A DNA stretch of 52,067 bases from Nitrosomonas halophila (GCF_900107165.1 NZ_FNOY01000017.1:1-52067); one strand, 5' to 3'; positions 9,949 to 20,446 are shown, numbered from the stretch's first letter. Notes: generated by a model from the letters alone, not told the origin. Translations and numbers: made by a program.

Positions 9949-10067
9949 TGCCCAGAATCATGCAGAATGCCGGCGCAGAAACTTCCGATATGCTCAACGT
10001 ATGGAACGCGTATTCGGCATAGCAACCCGGATTTCCAGTAGACCGGTCTGTCCTGCTTATGGGTTAA

Positions 10068-10076
10068 TGCTAGAAT
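10068..10076 (+). promoter_or_regulatory. extended -10 promoter element upstream of creA
   Basis: TGCTAGAAT matches the extended -10 pattern (TGn followed by a TATAAT-like hexamer) and lies 54 bp before the creA start. No good -35 box is visible 17 bp upstream, which is common for extended -10 promoters. This is a sequence-only prediction. Confidence 0.35.
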
Positions 10077-10129
10077 GAAGCAATATTTTTGTCTTGTCTT
10101 TTTCTCAGCAACAAAACAAGAGGACTTCT

Positions 10130-10645
10130 ATGCATCACCACCAGAAAAATTCTGATTGCAAGCAGCTATCAACCAGTATCGCATGGTTACTGGTTTGGGC
10201 GATGGCTACTGGCTTATCTTCTCCACCACTTCGGGCAGAGACTGTTGGGAGCGTATCGACCAAGTTCAAGTTATTGGGCGCAAATGATAAAATCGTCGTC
10301 GAAGCATTTGATGATCCGGACATACCCGGCGCAACCTGTTATCTGGGCCGGGCCAAAACGGGCGGGATAAGTGGTTCGGTCGGCGTAGCCGAGGACAAAT
10401 CAGACGCCTCTATCGCCTGCCGACAGACGGGCCCGATCACGTTATCCGAAAAAATAAAAAATGGTAAGGCAGATGGGGACACAGTGTTCAAAAAGAGCAC
10501 CTCGTTGCTGTTCAAAACACTGCAAGTGGTGCGCTTTTACGATGCCAAGCGCAATGTGCTGATATACCTTGCTTACAGCGACAGAATCATCGAAGGATCG
10601 CCTAAAAATAGCATTTCAGTGATCCCCATCACGCCATGGCATTAG
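10130..10645 (+). CDS. creA: CreA family protein
   Basis: A 171-residue exported protein of the CreA family, conserved in proteobacteria but without a firmly established function. A basic N-terminus is followed by a hydrophobic stretch ([15 protein letters not shown]) and a signal-peptidase-like site ending PPLRA. The mature part carries the family pattern [39 protein letters not shown] and [14 protein letters not shown]. Two Cys residues (in GATCYL and ASIACRQ) may form a disulfide. The open frame can start at a TTG at 10094, but the ATG at 10130 follows an AGAGGA Shine-Dalgarno sequence and is chosen. Confidence 0.9.
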   Translation: MHHHQKNSDCKQLSTSIAWLLVWAMATGLSSPPLRAETVGSVSTKFKLLGANDKIVVEAFDDPDIPGATCYLGRAKTGGISGSVGVAEDKSDASIACRQTGPITLSEKIKNGKADGDTVFKKSTSLLFKTLQVVRFYDAKRNVLIYLAYSDRIIEGSPKNSISVIPITPWH

Positions 10646-10724
10646 TTGCAGCCTGGACAAATCCGGAAGCGGACCGGATAGAGATCGTCGACCTGCACTC
10701 TCACCGTCCGGTCTATTCATGGCG

Positions 10725-11834
10725 TCAGCCGATAAGCGCCTCCGGCGAAACGCATGCCAATTCAAATGCCTGAGCGACGGCGGGATGCGTCACATGGCCT
10801 CGACAGATATTAAGACCATGCAATAATGCCCGGTCATGCCGCATTGCAGCCAGTCCTTCGTTTGCAAGCGATAACACATAGGCCGCTGTCTGATTATTGA
10901 GCGCGAACGTGCTCGTACGCGGTACCGCACCAGGCATATTGGCAACACCATAATGCAACACACCGTCAATTTCGAAGACGGGATCGCTATGTGTCGTGGC
11001 ACGGGTCGTTTCGACACAGCCACCTTGATCGACGGCGACGTCGACAATGACTGCGCCATTGCGCATTTGTGGCAGCATTTCCCGAGTGATCAGCCACGGC
11101 GAGCGGCCACCAGGAATGAGCACCGCCCCGATCACCAAATCTGCCTGGCCCACCACCTCCTGGATATTCAGCCTATCACTGAACAGCGTTTGCAGCCGCC
11201 CGGGAAAATGATCGTCCAGCATTTTTAACCGATCATGACTGATATCCAGAACCGTTACCGCTGCTCCCATCCCGGCGGCCACCCTGGCCGCATTCGTACC
11301 GACTGTCCCCGCACCCAGTATCACCACATTGGCGGGCGCAACCCCCGGCACCCCGCTCATCAAAACACCGCGTCCCCCTTGTGTCTTGAGCAAATACATC
11401 GCGCCCACCTGGACTGCCATACGCCCCGCCACTTCACTCATGGGTCTTAACAATGGCAATGTGCCGTCTGCAGTCTGCACAGTCTCATAAGCAATAGCAC
11501 TCGCACCACTGGCCAGCAATCTTTCTGTCAAAGTCTCATTCGAGGCCAGATGCAAATAGGTAAAAAGCAATAAATCTTTTCGCAAATAGCGATATTCCGC
11601 TTCGGTTGGCTCCTTAACCTTAACGACCAACTGGGCAGCCCAAGCATCCTCGGCGCACGGCACGATCTCGGCACCGGCTGACCGATAGTCTTCATCCGAG
11701 ATAAAACTCCCCATTCCGGCACCAGACTGCACCCATACCCGATGCCCCTGTTCAACCAGAGCATGCACACTACCAGGTGTCAGTCCAACCCGATATTCGT
11801 TATCCTTGATCTCTCTGGGTAGCCCAATATTCAT
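10725..11834 (-). CDS. ald: Alanine dehydrogenase
   Basis: Interconverts L-alanine with pyruvate and ammonia using NAD(H). The 369-residue length and the N-terminus MNIGLPREIKDNEYRVGLTP are characteristic. The substrate-binding region contains LVVKVKEPTEAEYRYL, and the NAD-binding Rossmann motif is VVILGAGTVGTNAARVAAGMGA. The segment DVAVDQGGCVETTRATTHSD near residue 270 is also family-typical. In an ammonia oxidiser it may serve ammonia assimilation or alanine turnover; that is inference. The gene is transcribed alone, with about 80 bp to the convergent creA gene. Confidence 0.96.
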   Translation of the reverse strand: MNIGLPREIKDNEYRVGLTPGSVHALVEQGHRVWVQSGAGMGSFISDEDYRSAGAEIVPCAEDAWAAQLVVKVKEPTEAEYRYLRKDLLLFTYLHLASNETLTERLLASGASAIAYETVQTADGTLPLLRPMSEVAGRMAVQVGAMYLLKTQGGRGVLMSGVPGVAPANVVILGAGTVGTNAARVAAGMGAAVTVLDISHDRLKMLDDHFPGRLQTLFSDRLNIQEVVGQADLVIGAVLIPGGRSPWLITREMLPQMRNGAVIVDVAVDQGGCVETTRATTHSDPVFEIDGVLHYGVANMPGAVPRTSTFALNNQTAAYVLSLANEGLAAMRHDRALLHGLNICRGHVTHPAVAQAFELACVSPEALIG

Positions 11835-12026
11835 GCATGTATTCGTATTGTTAAGGTTATTAAACCAGTTTCCAGGATTCGATCATTGCGACTGATTATA
11901 GCCTTCGTCTCAAGACGGGACTTAAGTCGCCGATACAAGCTCTTGGCACTGCTGACTGCTTGCCGGATCGTTTCCGCCAATGAATGCAGTCGATATACTC
12001 TCTAGCGGCTGTCATTCACAGCAGAC

Positions 12027-12827
12027 TCAAGATGCATCACGCTGCGGCTCGTGCCCCACACCCACCAACTCCACCGCAATCGGCGCGTGGTCTGACGGCC
12101 GTTCGAGTTTCCGCGGTTCCTTATCCACCCAGCAGGCCGTACAATCAGTCGCCATTTCATGACTCAGCAAAATATGGTCGATACGCAGGCCCCGGTTGCG
12201 ACGAAACGCCATCGTACGGTAATCCCACCAGGTATAGGTTTGCGCCGGCTGTTCAAACAAACGAAAGCTGTCGACAAATCCGATATTCAGCAATTCCCGA
12301 AAGCTGCTTCGTTCCGGATCGCTGCACAAAACCTTCCCCTTCCAGGCTTCGGGATCATAGACATCGCGATCTTCGGGAGCAATATTGAAATCCCCCAGCA
12401 CCGCTACTTTCTGATAACGCTCGCGTTCCTCCCCTAGAAAGCGGCTCAATGTCGCCAACCAGTTGAGTTTGTAGATATACTTGTCCGAATCGACCCGCTC
12501 TCCATTGGGAACATAGACGCAGATGACCCGGATATTTCCATAAGTTGCCGCAATAAAGCGTTTCTGAGAATCATCCAGGCCAGGTAATGCCATGCCGACC
12601 TCTCCGCCCGTTTCCTTGCTCAGCAGTGCAACGCCATTATAGGTTTTTTGCCCTGCATAAATGGATTGATAGCCAGTCTTTTCCGCTATTTCATCCGCCG
12701 GAAAAAACGCATCCTGTAATTTCGTCTCCTGCAGACACAATACATCGGGTTGATTGGCATTCAGCCATTCGACCACTTGCGGCAAGCGGACCTTCAGTGA
12801 ATTGACATTCCAACTGGCAAGTTTCAT
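12027..12827 (-). CDS. xthA: Exodeoxyribonuclease III (AP endonuclease)
   Basis: A 266-residue base-excision-repair nuclease of the exonuclease III / AP endonuclease family that cuts at abasic sites and has 3'-5' exonuclease activity. Motifs visible include KLASWNVNSLKVR at the N-terminus, DVLCLQETKL with the metal-binding Glu, VLGDFNIAPEDRDVYDP, TWWDYRT, RIDHILLS and the catalytic SDHAPI near the end. It lies between ald and the divergent fdxA gene and appears to be a single-gene unit. Confidence 0.96.
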   Translation of the reverse strand: MKLASWNVNSLKVRLPQVVEWLNANQPDVLCLQETKLQDAFFPADEIAEKTGYQSIYAGQKTYNGVALLSKETGGEVGMALPGLDDSQKRFIAATYGNIRVICVYVPNGERVDSDKYIYKLNWLATLSRFLGEERERYQKVAVLGDFNIAPEDRDVYDPEAWKGKVLCSDPERSSFRELLNIGFVDSFRLFEQPAQTYTWWDYRTMAFRRNRGLRIDHILLSHEMATDCTACWVDKEPRKLERPSDHAPIAVELVGVGHEPQRDAS

Positions 12828-12994
12828 TAGGTATACTCAAAATTGCAATTCATACTGGCCCAATCGAACAGCACCCTCTTTCATCCAACCAACCCTAAGC
12901 CTGAAGCGGCCATTTTAAAGCTGTAGCAGAATTCAGCGGGATTCTGATAAAATCGGCAGTTCTTTTTGGAAAATGCCACGCAAGGAATATCATC

Positions 12995-13318
12995 ATGACT
13001 TATGTAGTAACCGAAAGTTGTATCAAATGCAAATACACCGATTGTGTCGATGTGTGTCCAGTAGATTGCTTCCGTGAAGGGCCAAATTTTCTGGTCATTG
13101 ATCCGGACGAGTGTATCGATTGTACATTATGTGTGGCGGAATGTCCGGTAGAAGCCATTTACGCAGAAGACGACGTGCCTGACGATCAACGGCAATTCAT
13201 TGCACTCAATGCAGAATTATCCAAAGCCTGGGATCCCATCATCGAGAAAAAAGATGCGCTCCCAGACGCGGATGACTGGGCTAACGTGACCGACAAGTTA
13301 GACAAACTGGAACGTTAA
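12995..13318 (+). CDS. fdxA: 7Fe ferredoxin FdxA
   Basis: A 107-residue soluble electron carrier with one [3Fe-4S] and one [4Fe-4S] cluster. The N-terminus [20 protein letters not shown] supplies the Cys pattern of the seven-iron type (extra spacing before the CPVDCF segment), and the second motif is [13 protein letters not shown]. The acidic C-terminal half, with [18 protein letters not shown], matches FdxA of proteobacteria. The Shine-Dalgarno sequence AAGGAAT precedes the ATG. It is divergent from xthA. Confidence 0.96.
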   Translation: MTYVVTESCIKCKYTDCVDVCPVDCFREGPNFLVIDPDECIDCTLCVAECPVEAIYAEDDVPDDQRQFIALNAELSKAWDPIIEKKDALPDADDWANVTDKLDKLER

Positions 13319-13387
13319 GACTATCCTGTTCCGTACACGCTGCATCTAAGGCCGAACATCGATTAACCGTTCTGGGAGGAGACACCG

Positions 13388-13750
13388 ATGAGAAATTCAC
13401 TGGTATGGATAGCTTTATTCACGTTCCTGAGTATTGTCTTGCCACAGACGGTTTTGGCGCAACAGCAGACAACACAGAATTATTCTGCCATGGCAAGTGA
13501 AAAACTCGTCAATGGCATCGCCAATACCGCCACCGGCTTTGTCGAGCTCCCCAAGACCATGATCATCACCACGCAGCGCGAGGGTGTCGCTTATGGGCTG
13601 ACGGTTGGATTGGTCACCGGCCTCATGCACACCATTGGCCGCACACTGTTTGGCGCCCTGGATGCCGTAACCTTTCTGATTCCCACCGAACCGACCGTAC
13701 GCCCACACTATATCTGGCAGGATTTCGACCAGGAAACCACCTACGGCTAG
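13388..13750 (+). CDS. Exosortase system-associated protein, TIGR04073 family
   Basis: A 120-residue exported protein. A signal peptide (MRNSLVWIALFTFLSIVLPQTVLA) is followed by the conserved core KLVNGIANTATGFVELPKTM, then GVAYGLTVGLVTGLMHTIGRT, which includes a Gly-rich amphipathic stretch, and FLIPTEPTVRPHYIWQDFD. I recognise this as the TIGR04073 family, found in genomes with an exosortase/PEP-CTERM sorting system; its molecular role is unknown. A strong Shine-Dalgarno sequence (GGGAGGAG) precedes the ATG. It lies 69 bp after fdxA and converges on mfd with only 17 bp between the stops. Confidence 0.8.
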   Translation: MRNSLVWIALFTFLSIVLPQTVLAQQQTTQNYSAMASEKLVNGIANTATGFVELPKTMIITTQREGVAYGLTVGLVTGLMHTIGRTLFGALDAVTFLIPTEPTVRPHYIWQDFDQETTYG

Positions 13751-13767
13751 TCTGCATACCCCTGATT

Positions 13768-16700
13768 TCAATGTGCCAACGAAGCCATCAGTTCCTTGAT
13801 TGCCTTTACCCGCTCGCTGACATCAGGAATTGCCAACTGAATTCTGAGGCGATCCGGTCCGGAAAGACTATACTCCCGGCCGCTTTGGATAAGTTGTATG
13901 ATGTTGGCAGCTTCTATCGGTGGTTCCGGCATGAACTGCAACTGGATATTTTCTGGACCCGCATCAATGCGGATAATCCCGCATCCTTTGGCCATAATAC
14001 GCAGCCGATGACAATCCAGTAATGCACGCGCCGGATCGGGCAACAATCCAAAACGATCGATCAACTCCTGATAGATTTCATCTAATTGAACATTATCGGC
14101 ACAACTTGCCAGCCGCTTATACAATACCAACCGTTCATGAATGTCATGACAGTAGTCTTGCGGCAGCAGGGCAGGCACATGCAACTTGATTTCCGTGATC
14201 ACCCCAAGCGGTTGCTGCATATCCGGTTCCTGGCCAGCCTTTAGTGACTTGATTGCAGCCTCCAGCAGGGAACTGTATAGATTAAACCCCACCTCCTGCA
14301 TTTCACCGCTTTGTGATTCACCCAATACCGCACCGGCACCACGAATTTCCAGATCGTGCATGGCCAGATAAAACCCCGAGCCAAGTTCCTCCATTGCCTG
14401 GATCGCCTCCAGCCGCTTAGTCGCCTGGGCAGTCAAGGCCGTTTTCTCGGGTGTCAGCAGATAGGCGTAGGCCTGATGATGGGAGCGCCCCACACGGCCG
14501 CGCAACTGATGCAATTGCGCCAGCCCGAATTTATCTGCGCGATGGATGATGATTGTATTAGCACTGGGTATATCGATGCCCGTTTCGATGATGGTGGTAC
14601 ATAACAATAAATTGAAACGCTGCTGATAAAAATTGCGCATCACTTGTTCCAATTCACTCTCCCGCATTTGCCCATGAGCGATATGGATCCGCGCTTCAGG
14701 CAACAAGCGCGCAAGCTTGGCATACATGTGCTGAATCGTGCTGACCTCATTGTAAAGAAAATAGATCTGGCCACCGCGCTTCAGCTCGCGCAGGCAAGCT
14801 TCACGAATAATTCCTTCGGAATAGGTATGCACAAAAGTCTTGATGGCCAATCGCCGCTGTGGCGCGGTAGCGATAATCGAGAAATCCCGCAGACCCTCCA
14901 GCGACATCGCAAGCGTACGGGGTATGGGCGTAGCCGTCAGTGTCAAGACATCCACCTCCGCCCGCAGCTTTTTGAGTTGCTCCTTCTGGCGAACACCGAA
15001 ACGGTGCTCCTCATCAATGATCACTAGGCCCAGATTCTTGAATTTCACTTTGCCCTGGATGAGTTTATGGGTACCGATAACGATGTCTACCGCGCCTTTA
15101 GCCAGGCTATCCAATGCCTCCGCTTGTTCGCGAGCCGAGCGGAAACGTGACAGTTCCGCAATTTTTACTGGCCACTGATCCGCAATCAGACCGAAGCGAT
15201 CCGAGAAATTCTGATAATGCTGTTCCGCCAACAGGGTCGTCGGCACCAACACAGCAACTTGCTTGCCATCCGCAACCGCAACGAAAGCTGCCCGCAAGGC
15301 TACCTCGGTCTTGCCGAATCCGACATCCCCGCATATCAATCGGTCCATCGGCTTGCCAGCTGTCATGTCCTCGATGACCGCCCGAATGGCAGCAGCCTGA
15401 TCAGGGGTTTCCTCAAAACCGAACCCATCGGCAAAAACGTCATAGTCATGCTGATTCAGGCGAAAGACATGGCCCTGCCGCGCAGCGCGCTGTGCATACA
15501 AATCGAGCAGTTCAGCGGCGGTATCGCGCACCTGCTGCATGGCCTTGCGCTTGGCTTTCTCCCACTGACCACTTCCGAGCTTGTGCAGTGGCGCACTTTC
15601 TGGCGAAGTGCCACTATAGCGGCCTATCAAATGGAGTTGCGTGACCGGTACATATAACTTGTCTCCACCCTGGTAAGCTAATGCCAAGAACTCACTGGTC
15701 TGTCCTGGCTCACCCTCTCCCAGATCCATATTGACGAGCCCCAGATAGCGGCCGATGCCATGCTGTTCATGTACGACCGGATCACCGGGCTTGATTTCGG
15801 ACAAGTCACGCAGAATTGCATCGGTTGAGGTAACCCGACGCGCCTCGCGAGTACGCCGCCCTTGCACATGGGTGGCATATAGCTCATTCTCAGTGATCAA
15901 CGCCTGGTTGGCCGCTGCCAGAATGAAACCATTGTGCAATGGCGCCACGCAGAGCATACAAGGCGCGTCATCCGTCTGGAAAGCCGCGTAATCTTCGCAC
16001 AGCTTCAAACTCAGGCCATGTTCACGCAGGTATTCGGCGAGCAATTCACGGCGGCCCATGCTCTCAGCCAACAGCAGCACCCGCCCGCCTTTGCTTGTAA
16101 ACAGTTCAACGAAGGCAGCCAATTGCTCGATTGGATTGGCCGCGCGCCGATCCACCCGGATCGATGGCAAGGCTCGTGCAAAAGGCTCGGCAGCGGCCTG
16201 GGACGCGACATGAATTTCAAAACGCTGGTAAGGTTTCAGATAGCCATAAAACTTATCTGCGGTCAGAAACAGCTCCGTCGGCGGCAGCAAGGGCCGATTC
16301 ACATCATTGCGCATCAACTGATAGCGAGTCCGGGTATCCTGCCAGAAATTCTCGATCACCGGCATAATCTCCTGATGCAAACACAGTTGGCAATGCTGCG
16401 GCAAATAATCAAAAATAGTCGCTGTTTGCTCAAAAAAAAGCGGCAGGTAATATTCAATCCCAGCTGGGATATTGCCTTTGCTGATTTCCTGGTATAGCTG
16501 ACTGCGCGTGGGATCGCCCTCAAATTTGTCCCGAAAATTCACTCGAAAACGACTACGTCCGGCCTCGTCGAGCGGAAATTCCCGCGCCGGCAGCAACCGG
16601 ATTTCCTTGACTGGATAAATGCTGCGCTGCGTATCCACATCAAAGGTGCGGATGGATTCGATTTCGTTATCAAACAAGTCAATACGATAAGGCAGCGGAC

Positions 16701-17226
16701 TACCCATCGGAAACAAATCAATCAATCCCCCACGGACACTATATTCGCCTGGCGAGAACACTTGCGAGACATGCGTATAACCCGCCAGCGACATCTGACC
16801 GCGCAAAGCAGCAAGGTCCAACAAACTTCCTTGCTTGATGAAAAAAGAATATGCTGCCAAATATTCCCTGGGGGGCATTTTGTAAAGCGCTGTCGTCACG
16901 GGCACGATCAACACATCACAGGCATTGTGCGAGATCTGGTAAAAAGTAGCCAGCCGTTCGGAGACGAGATCCTGATGAGGGGAAAAAGTATCATAGGGCA
17001 AGGTTTCCCAGTCCGGCAACAAATGCACATGCAATTCGGGCGCGAAAAAAGCAATTTCTTCCAACAATCTTTGCGCATCCAGGGCATTCGCTGTAATGAC
17101 AGTCAATGGCTTGCCAGCGTCGCCTGAACGCGCCAGTTCTGCAAGGGCGTGAGCATCGCTCGAGCCTTCAAAACCATAATGGCGCTGCACGGCACCTGAA
17201 GCAGCAGAAGCTAATATAGACAGCAT
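13768..17226 (-). CDS. mfd: Transcription-repair coupling factor Mfd
   Basis: An 1152-residue DNA translocase that removes RNA polymerase stalled at DNA lesions and recruits UvrA. The N-terminal third is the UvrB-homologous module (VHLLPDWETLPYDTFSPHQD, GEYSVRGGLIDLFP). The RNA-polymerase-interacting region follows (GDPVVHEQHGIGRYLGLV). The RecG-like motor has Walker A in ICGDVGFGKTEVALRAAF, the Walker B DEEH box in VIIDEEHRFGVRQKEQL, and LTATPIPRTLAMSL and HQLRGRVGRSHHQAYAYLL. The C-terminal regulatory domain is present to the stop. Length and domain order are normal. Confidence 0.97.
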   Translation of the reverse strand: MLSILASAASGAVQRHYGFEGSSDAHALAELARSGDAGKPLTVITANALDAQRLLEEIAFFAPELHVHLLPDWETLPYDTFSPHQDLVSERLATFYQISHNACDVLIVPVTTALYKMPPREYLAAYSFFIKQGSLLDLAALRGQMSLAGYTHVSQVFSPGEYSVRGGLIDLFPMGSPLPYRIDLFDNEIESIRTFDVDTQRSIYPVKEIRLLPAREFPLDEAGRSRFRVNFRDKFEGDPTRSQLYQEISKGNIPAGIEYYLPLFFEQTATIFDYLPQHCQLCLHQEIMPVIENFWQDTRTRYQLMRNDVNRPLLPPTELFLTADKFYGYLKPYQRFEIHVASQAAAEPFARALPSIRVDRRAANPIEQLAAFVELFTSKGGRVLLLAESMGRRELLAEYLREHGLSLKLCEDYAAFQTDDAPCMLCVAPLHNGFILAAANQALITENELYATHVQGRRTREARRVTSTDAILRDLSEIKPGDPVVHEQHGIGRYLGLVNMDLGEGEPGQTSEFLALAYQGGDKLYVPVTQLHLIGRYSGTSPESAPLHKLGSGQWEKAKRKAMQQVRDTAAELLDLYAQRAARQGHVFRLNQHDYDVFADGFGFEETPDQAAAIRAVIEDMTAGKPMDRLICGDVGFGKTEVALRAAFVAVADGKQVAVLVPTTLLAEQHYQNFSDRFGLIADQWPVKIAELSRFRSAREQAEALDSLAKGAVDIVIGTHKLIQGKVKFKNLGLVIIDEEHRFGVRQKEQLKKLRAEVDVLTLTATPIPRTLAMSLEGLRDFSIIATAPQRRLAIKTFVHTYSEGIIREACLRELKRGGQIYFLYNEVSTIQHMYAKLARLLPEARIHIAHGQMRESELEQVMRNFYQQRFNLLLCTTIIETGIDIPSANTIIIHRADKFGLAQLHQLRGRVGRSHHQAYAYLLTPEKTALTAQATKRLEAIQAMEELGSGFYLAMHDLEIRGAGAVLGESQSGEMQEVGFNLYSSLLEAAIKSLKAGQEPDMQQPLGVITEIKLHVPALLPQDYCHDIHERLVLYKRLASCADNVQLDEIYQELIDRFGLLPDPARALLDCHRLRIMAKGCGIIRIDAGPENIQLQFMPEPPIEAANIIQLIQSGREYSLSGPDRLRIQLAIPDVSERVKAIKELMASLAH

Positions 17227-17254
17227 GAATGAAACAAGTCAGTTAATGTGAATG

Positions 17255-18535
17255 TTACGAATGTAATGATGATGAAACCACAGCAAGCGCGCCACCCAGG
17301 CCGAGCATGATGGCTATCATCCCAGGCGCACATCGTCTGGTCAACGATGCATTGCCGATAAGAAATATCATCCCCAGCTTAAAAACCAGATTGGCAATTG
17401 CAGCCAGCGTGATGGCTGTGACAGCATTCAGGATTTCCAGCTTACCCAGTCCATATAAACACAAACTACTCAGCGTGATGGCATCCACGTCCGTTAACCC
17501 CGAAACAATCGCAACGACATACAGCCCACCACTGCCTGCAACGTCTGACAGCCAGGCACTGAAAAATAACACAACCGCATAAAGCAGACCGAATCCCACT
17601 GCAGTCGGAAGCTCCGCAGGATTTTTGCTATCAGGCATAGGCATGGCCTGTTGCTGGCTCAGTTCGCGCCACCAAAACACGGCTGTCATCAGCCCCAGCA
17701 ATAAGCCACCACCCAGTACAGGCAAAAGATAGATAAAAATGGCAGGAGAGATCACCATGCTGATCAGCGCGAGCCGTACAAGCACAGTCAAATTGGCCAA
17801 TAAAATCACGATTACAGCCAGATTGGCAAAATCCGGGTTGTAACTGCTGCGACGCGTGAACACCATGGTGGTTGCGGTACTGGAAGCCAGCCCCCCCATC
17901 ACGCCCATAAAAACCACTCCAAAACGCTGTTTGAAAAAGCGTAATGCAATATAGCCGGTCAGGCTCACACCCGAGATCAATACCACCATCAACCAAATCT
18001 GATAGGGATTTAGGGCATCGAAGGGCCCATAATTCTGATTGGGAAGAATGGGCAAGATGATGAAGCTCAGGACGGCAAACTGCAGAATCGATATTAAATC
18101 TCGCCGGTCCAGATTCCGGGTCATGCCCTGCAATTCGGCTTTGAAATAAAGCAGTATGGTGGTAATGATGGCGAGCATAACGGCCAGTGCTGATTCCTCA
18201 TACCATACCAATGCGCCCAGCCCATAACAGACGAGTATTGCCGCAACCGTGGTCGTTCCCGGATCCTCAAGCTGGTCCTGCTTGCGCCAATAGGATGCAA
18301 TCACCATGCTTCCGACCAATAGCAAACCGCTGACCAGCGGCCAAGGCGAGGATGTCTTGTGCGACAGCATCGCGGCCAGGGTACCAAACATCGCAACCAG
18401 TGCAAATGTTCGCAATCCTGCCTTGGCGGCCGGACTGCGCTCGCGCTCCAGACCGATAAGCAGTCCAATCGCCAGACTGGTTGCAAATTCAGCCAAATAG
18501 GTCAACTCGCCCTCGGGTAGCGCTATCTCATTCAT
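17255..18535 (-). CDS. MgtC/SapB and DUF4010 domain membrane protein
   Basis: A 426-residue polytopic inner-membrane protein. The N-terminal part (ATSLAIGLLIGLERERSPAA, then LRTFALVAMFGTL) matches the MgtC/SapB family signature; the remainder, with about ten more hydrophobic helices and the segment SGLTDVDAITLS, matches DUF4010. The function of this two-domain form is not established; magnesium or other ion homeostasis is the usual guess for MgtC relatives. Its start overlaps the recJ stop (ATGA at 18532-18535), so the two genes are probably co-translated. Confidence 0.87.
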   Translation of the reverse strand: MNEIALPEGELTYLAEFATSLAIGLLIGLERERSPAAKAGLRTFALVAMFGTLAAMLSHKTSSPWPLVSGLLLVGSMVIASYWRKQDQLEDPGTTTVAAILVCYGLGALVWYEESALAVMLAIITTILLYFKAELQGMTRNLDRRDLISILQFAVLSFIILPILPNQNYGPFDALNPYQIWLMVVLISGVSLTGYIALRFFKQRFGVVFMGVMGGLASSTATTMVFTRRSSYNPDFANLAVIVILLANLTVLVRLALISMVISPAIFIYLLPVLGGGLLLGLMTAVFWWRELSQQQAMPMPDSKNPAELPTAVGFGLLYAVVLFFSAWLSDVAGSGGLYVVAIVSGLTDVDAITLSSLCLYGLGKLEILNAVTAITLAAIANLVFKLGMIFLIGNASLTRRCAPGMIAIMLGLGGALAVVSSSLHS

Positions 18536-20292
18536 ACAGCAGAACGATCAGTTTCAAACCAATGTTCCAGCAATAATTGCATCCGGATGTTGCCGTTGTA
18601 TTCATTTGCCTGCAAACGATAGACGACGTCGATCTCGGCAGGCAATGATTCGGTATGAAAGAAAAAGATGGCATCATGCACATGTTTCCCACCGGGTGTG
18701 CTCAGTGTCAGTTTTAAATGCCGTTCTCCGACAATACGCTGGCTCTCGACATGGAAGCAACCATTGAAGCTTGGCTCGGGAAAACCCTGGCCCCATACAT
18801 AGCTGGCCAGACGCTGCGCCAACTCCAGCGACATCTCATCCTCCGCCAGCTCACCATCGGTTTCAATCACTCGAATCAAGTCTGCCGGCGTCAGCAGCGT
18901 CTGCGCGACATGCTCGAAGGCGGTACGAAACCACTCAAAATTCTGCTCATGTATAGTCAACCCGGCTGCCATGGCATGGCCACCAAATTTCACGATCAAA
19001 CCGGGATGGCGCTTGGCCACCAGATCCAACGCATCCCGCAAGTGGAACCCAGGAATTGACCTTCCCGAACCCTTGATTTCACCGGCATTGCCCGGGGCGA
19101 ACACAAGCACTGGCCGATGTAATTTTTCCTTGATCCGTGAAGCGATCAAACCGATCACCCCCTGATGCCAATCCGAATCATACAGACACAGACTGTAGTC
19201 GGATCTGGCAGTATCATCCATCGTTGTAGCGGCCGGGCCATGCCCATCAGCCATGGCCATCAGCTTGTCCAAGGCCTCCTCGCGCATGCCCGCCTCGATC
19301 TCCCGCCGCTGGCGATTCAATTCGTCCAATTCTGTCGCAAGCCGCATGGCCTGAGCAGCATCCTCCGCCATGAGACACTCGATACCCAGCGACATGTCGT
19401 CAAGGCGGCCCGCTGCATTCAACCTCGGCGCGAGAATAAAGCCCAATTCATAGGTAGTTATCCGCGCCAAATCACGCCCAGCCACTTTTAACAACGCGCG
19501 CAGGCCGGCACAACAACGGCCGTTACGAATGCGCTGCAATCCTTGTTGCACCAAAATACGATTGGTGCCATCCAGCCGAACCACATCGGCCACCGTGCCA
19601 AGCGCAACGAGATCAAGCAAATTGGCCAGATTCGGCTCCTTGCCGGCAGCACCAAACACACCCCGCGCACGCATTTCTGCCCGCAACGCGAGCATGACGT
19701 AAAATATCACGCCGACACCCGCAATATGCTTGTCAGGAAAATCACATCCAGGCTGATTGGGATTGACGATGACCGCCGCATCTGGCAGCCGGTCGCCGGG
19801 CAAGTGATGATCGGTGATGTATACCTGCATCCCCAATTGCCTGGCCGCCTCAACGCCTTCGACACTGGCAATTCCGTTATCCACCGTGATCAGTATGTCA
19901 GGTGGATGGTCCCGGTTTGCAGCCAAGCGCACGATTTCCGGAGTCAGACCGTAACCATATTCAAAACGATTGGGAACCAGATAATCGACCACCGCGCCGA
20001 ATTGGCGCAATGCGCGCAGTGCGACGGCACAAGCCGTCGCACCATCCGAATCGTAATCCGCAACAATGAGCATGCGTTTGCGAGCAGCAATGGCATCCGC
20101 GAGCAGCCTAGCGATCAGGCTGATATTCTTAAGCTGTTCAAATGGTGCCATGCGGACAAACGCTGTATCCAGCTGAACAGGATCGCCGATTCCGCGGGCC
20201 GCAAAGATGCGTGCCAGCACAGGTGGCAAGCCATGCGCACTCAGCTGTTCAAAGGCATGGGGAGAAAACTGGCGAACGACAATATTGACCAT
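18532..20292 (-). CDS. recJ: Single-stranded-DNA-specific exonuclease RecJ
   Basis: A 586-residue 5'-3' exonuclease acting in recombination, mismatch repair and base-excision repair. The DHH phosphoesterase motifs are clear: LIVADYDSDGATACAVAL, ILITVDNGIAS, the DHH box in VYITDHHLPGDRLPDA and DLVALGTVADV. The DHHA1 domain contains KFGGHAMAAGLTI, and the C-terminal OB-like domain follows. Length and order are normal for the family. It is the first gene of a two-gene unit with the MgtC/DUF4010 protein. Confidence 0.97.
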   Translation of the reverse strand: MVNIVVRQFSPHAFEQLSAHGLPPVLARIFAARGIGDPVQLDTAFVRMAPFEQLKNISLIARLLADAIAARKRMLIVADYDSDGATACAVALRALRQFGAVVDYLVPNRFEYGYGLTPEIVRLAANRDHPPDILITVDNGIASVEGVEAARQLGMQVYITDHHLPGDRLPDAAVIVNPNQPGCDFPDKHIAGVGVIFYVMLALRAEMRARGVFGAAGKEPNLANLLDLVALGTVADVVRLDGTNRILVQQGLQRIRNGRCCAGLRALLKVAGRDLARITTYELGFILAPRLNAAGRLDDMSLGIECLMAEDAAQAMRLATELDELNRQRREIEAGMREEALDKLMAMADGHGPAATTMDDTARSDYSLCLYDSDWHQGVIGLIASRIKEKLHRPVLVFAPGNAGEIKGSGRSIPGFHLRDALDLVAKRHPGLIVKFGGHAMAAGLTIHEQNFEWFRTAFEHVAQTLLTPADLIRVIETDGELAEDEMSLELAQRLASYVWGQGFPEPSFNGCFHVESQRIVGERHLKLTLSTPGGKHVHDAIFFFHTESLPAEIDVVYRLQANEYNGNIRMQLLLEHWFETDRSAV

Positions 20293-20446
20293 ATCATCAA
20301 TATTTTATCATTGGAATGGGCAAATTAGCCTGCGTATCAGGGACGGGAAGACAACCGGGATGGCAGCAAGAAAGGGAAAACGGGTGTCTTGGCCGTGTAC
20401 TATCGGGTCAGTCCAGGCAAGCACACCCGCCTCTTGAATCACATCT

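Larger units (their letters stand above)
9738..10129. other. divergent intergenic region between the aldolase operon and creA
   Basis: No convincing gene is seen in these 392 bp. It separates two divergently transcribed units and should hold both promoters. A 24-bp imperfect dyad (9925-9948) and an extended -10 box for creA (10068-10076) are listed separately. A short GC-rich stretch with pyrimidine bias is at 9770-9850. Confidence 0.6.
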